Positions 1 through 5,139 of a stretch of DNA of 7,735 bases are shown here, one piece after another. Source of the stretch: Oscillospiraceae bacterium (GTDB lineage: Bacteria; Bacillota; Clostridia; Oscillospirales; Ruminococcaceae); assembly GCA_900765125.1 (NCBI GenBank), contig CAAFQL010000112.1, forward strand, positions 1-7,735, read 5' to 3'. Position numbers and translations under genes: made by a program. Under the pieces are notes generated by a model. It ran no database searches. It was not told the origin of the DNA and saw only the letters and a program-made list of their open reading frames with translations. The number at the start of each line of letters is the position of its first letter. The stretch's first letter is position 1.

Positions 1-1072
1 ATCGTATGGTTTCAATATTCTCACTATAAGAAAAGGCTCCGCCACCGATTATCTCAACTCCAAAAGGCACATCAATATCAGTTTCATAACCATAATATCC
101 CAAAAGAACACGTCCGTCATATATAACAAAACTGCTTTCAGGCGACATAGCTCGCAGGTTATTGTAAAAATATGTATCAAAAAAAGCATTCACGCCTATA
201 TCACGTATACCTACAGGAATATTTATTTCTGTGAGACTTCGGCAGGACTGAAACGCCTCGGCTTTTATTTCCACAACAGTATCTGGAATAACTATATTTT
301 GAAGGGATGTACATTTATTGAATGCGCCCTTTCCTATCCTCGACAGCTCTCCCTTGATATTTACACTAGAAAGAGCTGTGCAGTCCTGAAAAATATAATC
401 CGGCAGACTTACAACACCTTTTCCTATTGTAGCTGTTTTAAGGCTTATACATCCCTTGAATGCATTAAATCCTATTTCAGTAACAGTTTCCGGAATACTC
501 ACAAGTTTAAGTGCCGTACAGCCTGCAAATGCACTACCTCCCAGAAGAATAAGACCATGCCACAGTGTAACATCCGTAAGGTTCTGACAATTCATAAATG
601 CACATTTTTCAATAATATTCACCGTTCCTGGTACTGTTACTTCTGTAATTCCTGTATTGGCAAAAGCATAAATACCGATACGTCGAACACCACTTGGAAT
701 AATTATGTTTACAAGATTAGTACAATCTCTGAACGACTCACCTTCTATAAACTGAACAGTTGCCGGAATACTGACCATAGTAATATCTGTATTTCCGCTG
801 AATGCATTCTTGCCTATATGTACAACGTCCATGTCCATATACGATTCAGGTATTTTCACTTCACCTGAAATACCGTTCACAGCTCCTTCAACACTAAGTC
901 CGCTAGGATACTCAATCTTTCTGTATATAAATATTCCGTCAGATAAAATTTCGTCCTGTTCTTCTCCATAAACGTTAATGCTCAAAGCAAAGGGCAGAAA
1001 GCACACTGTCCAAAACGTATATAGAGCCATAAGAAATCCAGATATTCTTTTTCCTTTCCTAGTTTTTTTCAT
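1..1072 (-). CDS. Secreted BspA-type leucine-rich-repeat protein, C-terminus cut by window edge
   Basis: The frame is open from ATG 1072 to the window edge: 357 codons with no stop, plus one leftover base. The start is supported by AGGAG about 7 nt upstream. The N-terminus is a signal peptide: basic MKKTRKGKR, a hydrophobic stretch at about residues 11-33, and a likely cleavage near residue 36 before EEQDE. From about residue 70 onward there are repeats of roughly 23 residues of the form IP-x-x-V-x-x-I-G-x-x-AF-x-x-C-x-x-L, the BspA/LRR_5 type found in secreted or surface adhesins. It lies 18 nt downstream of a paralogous LRR gene and is almost certainly co-transcribed with it. Both share the mature N-terminal pattern DE-x-L-x-x-G-x-x-x-Y before the repeats. 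Whether it also ends in a dockerin cannot be seen. A binding or adhesion role is inferred from the family; the ligand is unknown. Confidence 0.88.
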   Translation of the reverse strand, partial: MKKTRKGKRISGFLMALYTFWTVCFLPFALSINVYGEEQDEILSDGIFIYRKIEYPSGLSVEGAVNGISGEVKIPESYMDMDVVHIGKNAFSGNTDITMVSIPATVQFIEGESFRDCTNLVNIIIPSGVRRIGIYAFANTGITEVTVPGTVNIIEKCAFMNCQNLTDVTLWHGLILLGGSAFAGCTALKLVSIPETVTEIGFNAFKGCISLKTATIGKGVVSLPDYIFQDCTALSSVNIKGELSRIGKGAFNKCTSLQNIVIPDTVVEIKAEAFQSCRSLTEINIPVGIRDIGVNAFFDTYFYNNLRAMSPESSFVIYDGRVLLGYYGYETDIDVPFGVEIIGGGAFSYSENIETIR

Positions 1073-1090
1073 AAAAAGCTCCTTCATTCA

Positions 1091-2452
1091 TCATTCATAA
1101 AACTCAATATTATCATATTCCGTAAGGCCTGCACACTGATATGCATATATCCTCAACACAATAGTAGCGTCACCAATATCAATGTCACCATTTCCATTAA
1201 TATCTCCTGCTGCCATATCAAAAGCGCTTATATGAGTTATAGTACCCGCACAGATATTTGCATAAAGCGAAAGCAAATATGTAGCATCACTTATGTCAAT
1301 CTCACCATTTTGGTCCATATCACCGGAAAGCGGCACTAATGGTACAAAAAGACGGTCATACATCTGAGCATAGCTTTGTGCAGATGATCTGTTAAACCCG
1401 CATATTATCGTACAAGCTTCTATGGTTTTTTCAGAATCAACTATTTTACAGTTCCCATTATATATCGTAAGCTTCTCCAGACCACAGCAGCCATTGAATG
1501 CCCATTCACCCACAGATTCAACATTCCTGCTTAGTGTTATTTCATTCAATGAGGCACATTCCATAAACGCTTGACTTCCTATGTCTCTAACTGATTCAGG
1601 TATAACTATTTTCTCAAGACTTGTACATCCAAAAAAGGTTGCAGTTTCAATTCTGTCAATGTTTTTCGGCATCTTTATAGAAATAAGCGCACTGCATCCT
1701 AAAAAAGCATGGTTGCCTATTTTTTCTACACTATCGGCGATATTAACCTTCTGAAGGGCTTTGCACCAGTTAAACGCATAGGCTCCGATAGTATGTACGC
1801 CTTCAGGTATTACGCATTCTGTAAGCCTTGAGCAGCCTGAAAAAGCAAGTCCACCTATATCGCATACGCTTTCAGGTATATCCACTGACATAAGATTTTT
1901 TGCATTTTCAAAACTACAGCCTGCAATTGCAGTAACCCCCTGCGGTATAACTATATGTTCAGATTCCCCATTATATCCTATAATTATTCCTTTACCTACA
2001 ATAATGCAGCCCTCAGGCTGATTCTGTAACCATGGAGTACCTTTAAAAATATTCCATCCGATATTTTCAATGCTGTCCGGAATACACACATCTTCCAGCC
2101 TTGTACACTGATAAAAGGCATAGTCTCCGATACTAACAACTGTTTCTGGAATAACAACCTTGGTGAGACGTGTCTTTCCCTGAAATGCACTGCTCTTTAT
2201 TTCAGTTACGATCATTCCATCTATTTCACATGGTATAACAGCCTCAGTCACTGATGCTCTTGAACGTGTTATCGTGATTTCATTAAATTCGTTTATCTGA
2301 TAATATATATTTCCGTTAAACAGAAATTCATCTGCATTTTCTTCAAAAGCCTCTGCATACATACTTAATGGAAGCATTATAACACACATAAATATACTCA
2401 TGATCACGCAAATAACTATAATTCCGATTCTTTTGATATTCAGAGCAGGCAT
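1091..2452 (-). CDS. Secreted BspA-type leucine-rich-repeat protein with C-terminal type I dockerin
   Basis: A complete 453-residue protein. Residues 1-34 form a signal peptide with a hydrophobic core at about 9-31 and an AEA cleavage region. Residues about 68-370 hold some nine to ten BspA/LRR_5 repeats (IPESV-x-x-IG-x-x-AF-x-x-C-x-x-L), closing with the usual SSAQSYAQMYDR-type cap. Residues about 377-442 form a dockerin with two calcium-loop repeats. Loop one has D378, D380, N382, D386 and D389; loop two has D417, N419, N421, D425 and D428. Each loop is followed by a helix with YLLSLYA or IVLRIYA. Dockerins bind cohesin modules on scaffoldins, so this LRR domain is probably displayed on a cellulosome-like complex or on the cell surface. 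AGGAG touches the ATG directly, but an AGGA 6 nt upstream gives workable spacing. It is the first gene of a two-gene operon behind a strong promoter. Fold and dockerin are clear; the ligand is not. Confidence 0.93.
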   Translation of the reverse strand: MPALNIKRIGIIVICVIMSIFMCVIMLPLSMYAEAFEENADEFLFNGNIYYQINEFNEITITRSRASVTEAVIPCEIDGMIVTEIKSSAFQGKTRLTKVVIPETVVSIGDYAFYQCTRLEDVCIPDSIENIGWNIFKGTPWLQNQPEGCIIVGKGIIIGYNGESEHIVIPQGVTAIAGCSFENAKNLMSVDIPESVCDIGGLAFSGCSRLTECVIPEGVHTIGAYAFNWCKALQKVNIADSVEKIGNHAFLGCSALISIKMPKNIDRIETATFFGCTSLEKIVIPESVRDIGSQAFMECASLNEITLSRNVESVGEWAFNGCCGLEKLTIYNGNCKIVDSEKTIEACTIICGFNRSSAQSYAQMYDRLFVPLVPLSGDMDQNGEIDISDATYLLSLYANICAGTITHISAFDMAAGDINGNGDIDIGDATIVLRIYAYQCAGLTEYDNIEFYE

Positions 2453-2500
2453 CTCCTTTCCTACAATATTCGGGCATTGTTTAGTTATTACCTTTATTAC

Positions 2501-2529
2501 ATTTTATCACAGTACTTTAATAATGTCAA
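2501..2529 (-). promoter_or_regulatory. Sigma-A-type promoter of the BspA operon
   Basis: On the minus strand there is a perfect -35 TTGACA (2529-2524), a 17-bp spacer and the -10 TAAAAT (2506-2501). Transcription should begin near 2494, giving a 5' leader of about 42 nt before the ATG at 2452. It lies just beyond the corA terminator, so the two LRR genes form an independent unit. Confidence 0.85.
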
Positions 2530-2560
2530 CGTTTTTTGTTTAAAGAAGCAAAAATAATAG

Positions 2561-2598
2561 AAACAAAAATCAGACCCATTATAAAATAAGTCTGATTT
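2561..2598 (-). terminator. Rho-independent terminator of corA
   Basis: Starting 6 nt after the corA stop codon, the minus strand reads AAATCAGAC (2598-2590), a 14-nt loop, then GTCTGATTT (2575-2567). This is a perfect 9-bp stem followed by a T-rich tail, TTGTTT. TTAT and ATAA inside the loop could lengthen the stem. It separates corA from the promoter of the BspA operon, which lies about 32 nt further on. Confidence 0.8.
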
Positions 2599-2604
2599 AT
2601 TGTA

Positions 2605-3543
2605 TCACCTTTTATTAAATTTTCCGAATTTAAATAGGAAGAGGGCTGCTACAGCCGTTACTGCTATTGACAATATCATCGGAAATAACGTATGTTCCGA
2701 ATATGGCAAGTCGGCTGTATTCATTCCGTAAAAACTGAATACCATATTGGGTATAGCCAGAATGATTGTTATAATAGTAAGTCTCCACATGACAAAGTTC
2801 AGATTATTGGAAATAACCGAACCGCAGGCTTCAACCATACCTGCAAGTATACCGGAATAGATACTTGCCATCTCCTGAGCCTGTTTCAACTCAATGAGAA
2901 CGTCCTCTAAAAGCTCCTGATCATCTTCATAAAGTTTTATAACTCTGCCTCTCAGGATCTTGTTTACTGTAAGATCATTTGATTTTAGTGACGTTGTAAA
3001 ATAGACCAGCGACTTTTCAAGCTCCATCATCTGTATGAGCTGCTGATTTTTGACTGCTCCATGAAGCTGTCTCTCCAGAACATCAGATGCCTTATCTATC
3101 TGCTTCAGATAAACAAGATATGTTGATGTAATATACATCATAAGTCTCAGTACAAACTGAGTACGAAAGCCTGTCTGAACATTTCTGAGCCGTCCTGCAA
3201 TAACGTCATCTACGACCTTACTGCTTTTAAGTGATATTGTAAACACCTGCCTGTCGGTTATGATTATTCCAAGAGGCATAGTATAAAATTTCAGAGTCTC
3301 GCTTTTAGTTACCTCAGAAACCGCAGTGTCCACAATAATAAGAGTCTGATCTTCTTCCTGTTCCACACGTGAAGACTCTTCTTCATCAAGCGAAGATTTC
3401 AAGAATCCACTGTCGAGTCCATAGTCCTCAATAAGCATTTTCATTTCCTTTGCTGTGGGGTCAACAACAGACACCCAGCATCCGGATTCCATTTGTTCCA
3501 GCTGCCGGAGTTTTCCGTCAATTGTCTTATAATATTCTATCAC
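2605..3543 (-). CDS. corA: CorA-family divalent metal cation transporter
   Basis: A member of the CorA/MIT family: pentameric inner-membrane channels that admit Mg2+ and in some members Co2+ or other divalent cations. The defining YGMN signature is at about residues 272-275, at the end of the first membrane helix (about 253-272). A loop, TADLPYSEHTLF, and a second helix (about 288-305) follow, ending in a basic KFGKFNKR tail. The cytoplasmic N-terminal domain of about 250 residues is of usual family size. I chose GTG 3543 as start because AAAGGTGG (3556-3549) sits 5 nt upstream. The longer frame from GTG 3552 would place its start codon inside that ribosome binding site. The gene has its own promoter, a 5' leader with a small ORF and switchable hairpins (see the leader entries), and a terminator after the stop. 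Metal specificity cannot be read from sequence; the leader argues for Mg2+. Confidence 0.94.
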   Translation of the reverse strand: MIEYYKTIDGKLRQLEQMESGCWVSVVDPTAKEMKMLIEDYGLDSGFLKSSLDEEESSRVEQEEDQTLIIVDTAVSEVTKSETLKFYTMPLGIIITDRQVFTISLKSSKVVDDVIAGRLRNVQTGFRTQFVLRLMMYITSTYLVYLKQIDKASDVLERQLHGAVKNQQLIQMMELEKSLVYFTTSLKSNDLTVNKILRGRVIKLYEDDQELLEDVLIELKQAQEMASIYSGILAGMVEACGSVISNNLNFVMWRLTIITIILAIPNMVFSFYGMNTADLPYSEHTLFPMILSIAVTAVAALFLFKFGKFNKR

Positions 3544-3603
3544 GGTTACCACCTTTCCGTAAAGGCAGCAACCGCAAGGGCATACAACGCCCGCTGCCTT
3601 TAC
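3541..3603 (-). promoter_or_regulatory. Predicted translational attenuator controlling corA (two mutually exclusive hairpins)
   Basis: Arm 1, GTAAAGGCAGC (3603-3593), is perfectly complementary to arm 2, GCTGCCTTTAC (3569-3559): 11 bp, with a smaller GGGC/GCCC hairpin in its loop. Arm 2 extended, CGGTTGCTGCCTTT (3574-3561), pairs instead with AAAGGTGGTAACCG (3556-3543) across an ACGG tetraloop: 14 continuous pairs including three G-U. The second structure contains the whole corA SD and reaches the GTG start. Arm 1 imitates the SD region (AAAGGCAGC against AAAGGTGGT). The two hairpins cannot coexist: 1:2 frees the ribosome binding site and 2:3 hides it. The first base of arm 1 is the last base of the leader-peptide stop codon, so a ribosome terminating there would cover arm 1. 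Pairings are read directly; the switching is inferred. No U-tract follows, so transcription termination is unlikely. Confidence 0.75.
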
Positions 3604-3683
3604 TATTTTCGTCTTTCTGCATTCTTGACTTTAAGCAGTCCTGCACTATTGTAATTGGCCGCAGGATACGGGTCAGCGTTCAT
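3603..3683 (-). CDS. 26-residue leader peptide of corA (MgtL-like in concept)
   Basis: ATG 3683 has an excellent SD, GGAGG (3694-3690), with 6-nt spacing. The frame runs 26 codons to TAG (3605-3603). It begins MNADPYPAANYN, continues with a GLLKVK segment, and ends in basic NAERRK. The alternation of Asp and Pro right after the start (D4-P5-Y6-P7) recalls MgtL of enteric bacteria (M-E-P-D-P-T-P). In MgtL such residues destabilise the translating ribosome when Mg2+ is scarce, and this governs mgtA. Here the gene that follows is also a Mg2+-type transporter and the stop codon abuts the attenuator hairpin. A cis-acting sensor role is therefore more likely than a free protein function. There is no sequence homology to MgtL beyond the motif. 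Real translation is inferred from the SD, the position and the hairpin geometry. Confidence 0.72.
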   Translation of the reverse strand: MNADPYPAANYNSAGLLKVKNAERRK

Positions 3684-3704
3684 AATATACCTCCATTAAA
3701 ATAT

Positions 3705-3720
3705 TAGACATCAAGGTCTA
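3705..3720 (-). repeat. Short inverted repeat at the predicted corA transcript start
   Basis: TAGAC, 6 nt, GTCTA form perfect 5-bp arms immediately downstream of the -10 box, starting about at +1 to +2. It could be a stabilising 5' stem-loop in the leader RNA or an operator for an unidentified repressor. The sequence does not decide between these. Confidence 0.4.
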
Positions 3721-3727
3721 CTCTTTT

Positions 3728-3756
3728 ATTATATCAAATTTTCTTCCTATTTGCAA
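3728..3756 (-). promoter_or_regulatory. Promoter of the corA leader
   Basis: On the minus strand there is a perfect -10 TATAAT (3733-3728), a 17-bp spacer and the -35 TTGCAA (3756-3751, four of six consensus bases). The start should be near 3721, giving a leader of about 178 nt to the corA GTG, long for a simple 5' UTR. The -35 lies only 19 nt past the pflA stop codon. Confidence 0.8.
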
Positions 3757-3775
3757 TGATATAAAGGTAAATTTT

Positions 3776-4531
3776 TTAATCTTTACTCTTCTTCTCATCA
3801 CGCAGGCGTTCTTTAAGGCCCTCAAATACGATATTCTTAGCCCATACCGCCTGTTCCTTTGTTGCAGGTTCAATTCCATCTAAAGGATACTTCATATTAA
3901 GCTGCTCATACTTCACTACTCCCATTGTATGATAAGGAAGTATATCAAGTGCTTTAAGATTATCAAGTCCTCCAATAAAATAGCCGAGCCTTCTAAGGTA
4001 TTCTTCATTAAGAGTGATTCCCGGAACAACAACATGACGAATCCATATTTCCTTACCGATATCACGAAGATATTCTGCAAAAGCTAAAATATTCTTATTT
4101 GAATGACCAGTCAATTTCTTATGCTCTTCATCATCGATATGCTTTATATCAAGCATTACAAGATCGGTATACTTCATAAGTTCGTCATACTCTGCTCTTT
4201 TTTCTTCACTAAACATAATTCCAGATGAATCAAGACAGGTATGGATACCTCTTTTCTTTGCTTCACGGAAAAGCTCTGTTACAAATTCCATCTGCATAAG
4301 CGGTTCACCACCTGTTGCCGTTATACCACCGCTTTTGAGGAATTCCTTAAGTCCCTCATATTCATCAAGCAGAGATTCAACTGTACGCTTTTCACCTGCT
4401 CTAAGTTTCCATGTGTCCGGATTATGACAGTACTGACATCTCATAGGACATCCCTGAAAGAATACTACAAAACGTATTCCCGGGCCATCTACTGTACCAA
4501 AACTCTCGGTTGAATGAATATATCCTTCCAT
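3776..4531 (-). CDS. pflA: Pyruvate formate-lyase activating enzyme (radical SAM)
   Basis: A 251-residue radical S-adenosylmethionine enzyme that abstracts hydrogen from the glycyl radical domain of PFL to create the catalytic radical; it is cytoplasmic. The [4Fe-4S] motif C-x3-C-x2-C is C28, C32 and C35, within FQGCPMRCQYCHNPDTW. It is preceded by ESFGTVDGPGIRFVVF, as in known PFL activases. The SAM-contacting GGEP is at about 74-77. There is no ferredoxin insert between these motifs, as in PflA proper and unlike glycerol-dehydratase-type activases. Start ATG 4531 has AAAGGAG 7 nt upstream. An upstream GTG at 4567 lies inside a hairpin and adds 12 unrelated residues, so I rejected it. It is the last gene of the PFL operon, 92 nt after the separate glycyl radical subunit, its presumed substrate. 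No convincing terminator follows. Confidence 0.96.
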   Translation of the reverse strand: MEGYIHSTESFGTVDGPGIRFVVFFQGCPMRCQYCHNPDTWKLRAGEKRTVESLLDEYEGLKEFLKSGGITATGGEPLMQMEFVTELFREAKKRGIHTCLDSSGIMFSEEKRAEYDELMKYTDLVMLDIKHIDDEEHKKLTGHSNKNILAFAEYLRDIGKEIWIRHVVVPGITLNEEYLRRLGYFIGGLDNLKALDILPYHTMGVVKYEQLNMKYPLDGIEPATKEQAVWAKNIVFEGLKERLRDEKKSKD

Positions 4532-4555
4532 ATATAATCTCCTTTTATAACATAA

Positions 4556-4584
4556 ATGCGGGCGCACCTAAAGCACACCCGCAT
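4556..4584 (-). promoter_or_regulatory. GC-rich intercistronic hairpin between the glycyl radical subunit gene and pflA
   Basis: The minus-strand RNA GCGGGTGTGC, loop UUUAG, GUGCGCCCGC gives a 10-bp stem with three G-U pairs. A-U pairs extend it to 12 bp (4556-4584). It has no U-tract afterwards and lies about 25 nt before the pflA start. An mRNA-processing or stabilising element, or a partial terminator that lowers pflA output relative to the structural genes, is likely. The three G-U pairs mean the fold is better on the transcribed strand than on its complement, consistent with action as RNA. Confidence 0.65.
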
Positions 4585-4623
4585 AAATTTATCGGTTCTT
4601 AACTAAACTTACAATACACCGAA

Positions 4624-4863
4624 TTAAAGGCCAGCGTGGAATGTTCTGGAGATAACGTCATCCTGCTGTTCCTTTGTCAGCTTTATGAAGTTTACAGCAT
4701 ATCCGCTTACACGGATTGTCAGCTGAGGATACTTTTCAGGATGCTGCTGAGCGTCCAAAAGAGTTTCTCTGTTCAGAACGTTAACGTTCAAATGATGTCC
4801 GCCTTTTTCTGCGTAGCCATCAATAAGTTCAACCAGATTATCAATCTGCTTTTCATTTGCCAT
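4624..4863 (-). CDS. Separate glycyl radical domain subunit of split pyruvate formate-lyase (GrcA/YfiD-like)
   Basis: A 79-residue protein that corresponds to the C-terminal domain of PFL. NLVELIDGYAEKGGHHLNVNV at the start and LTIRVSGYAVNF at about 48-59 match the canonical glycyl radical region, with G54 the expected radical site (the counterpart of Gly734 in Escherichia coli PFL). It ends LTKEQQDDVISRTFHAGL, the normal PFL C-terminus. Its own SD, AGGAGG, lies 8 nt before ATG 4863, so it is an independent gene and not a frameshift remnant. The main chain two genes upstream lacks exactly this domain, so both must associate for PFL activity, with PflA radicalising G54. It resembles the E. coli spare part GrcA/YfiD, but there the main enzyme has its own domain. 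Here this copy is the only one in the operon and probably essential for activity. Confidence 0.95.
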   Translation of the reverse strand: MANEKQIDNLVELIDGYAEKGGHHLNVNVLNRETLLDAQQHPEKYPQLTIRVSGYAVNFIKLTKEQQDDVISRTFHAGL

Positions 4864-4900
4864 AACAAATTCCTCCTAAAAAGTTTTTATAAAATACTAC

Positions 4901-5107
4901 TCATTCTTCTTCCAAAAATTCAGTGGGCTGGCAGCAAGCCATATTACCCTTGGAACAATCCATACTCTTGTATGTGTCAACCTTAATCCCACCGTTTTCC
5001 AGATCCTCAGGTGTCACTGTCAGGTGTCCTGTTCCAGATGACATCAGGTTTTCGATCATTGCTAAAATGTCATCTTCCTGCTGTTTCTTTTCAGGTTCTA
5101 AAGCCAT
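4901..5107 (-). CDS. Unrecognised 68-residue acidic Cys-containing protein between the two halves of PFL
   Basis: I do not recognise this family. The gene has a good SD, GGAGG, 8 nt before ATG 5107. It lies 32 nt after the PFL main chain and 37 nt before the glycyl radical subunit. The protein is strongly acidic (15 Asp/Glu, 5 Lys), with no signal peptide or membrane segment. Residues 14-37 (a predicted helix, then SSGTGHLTV and an acidic segment) align by eye with the beginning of the neighbouring radical subunit (helix, EKGGHHLNV, then LNRE). After that the resemblance ends and there is no RVSGYA motif, hence no radical glycine. The C-terminal part has C51, C58 and C59 in MDCSKGNMACCQPTE. 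The ACC recalls the IACC active-site pair of PFL, which may be coincidence. Possible roles are an assembly or protective factor occupying the radical-domain socket, or a redox or metal-binding partner. Real gene status is well supported; function is unknown. Confidence 0.82.
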   Translation of the reverse strand: MALEPEKKQQEDDILAMIENLMSSGTGHLTVTPEDLENGGIKVDTYKSMDCSKGNMACCQPTEFLEEE

Positions 5108-5139
5108 TTGTATTCCCTCCCATCTTATTTAGACAGAAA

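Noticed and set aside
299..868. Long open frame on the plus strand opposite the partial LRR gene
   Set aside because: Shadow of repetitive LRR coding DNA: no SD, low-complexity Cys/Ser/Thr/Asn-rich translation, and the minus-strand frame has a signal peptide and clear LRR repeats.
1996..2190. 64-codon minus-strand frame inside the dockerin LRR gene
   Set aside because: An out-of-frame overlap with a clear LRR protein; no SD and no motifs.
3450..3707. Plus-strand frame covering the corA start and leader
   Set aside because: It runs antisense through the leader hairpins and the corA N-terminus, without an SD or recognisable motifs.
3541..3720. Known Mg2+ riboswitch (M-box/ykoK type) in the corA leader
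   Set aside because: The conserved M-box sequence blocks are not recognisable, whereas a leader ORF and simple competing stems explain the region.
3771..3800. Terminator after pflA
   Set aside because: AAAG and CTTT flank AT-rich sequence, but the stem has several mismatches and no proper U-tract.
4901..5139. Frameshift or sequencing error as the cause of the split PFL
   Set aside because: The sequence after the main-chain stop holds no radical-domain code in another frame. The radical-domain gene and the gene between them each have their own SD and start codon.
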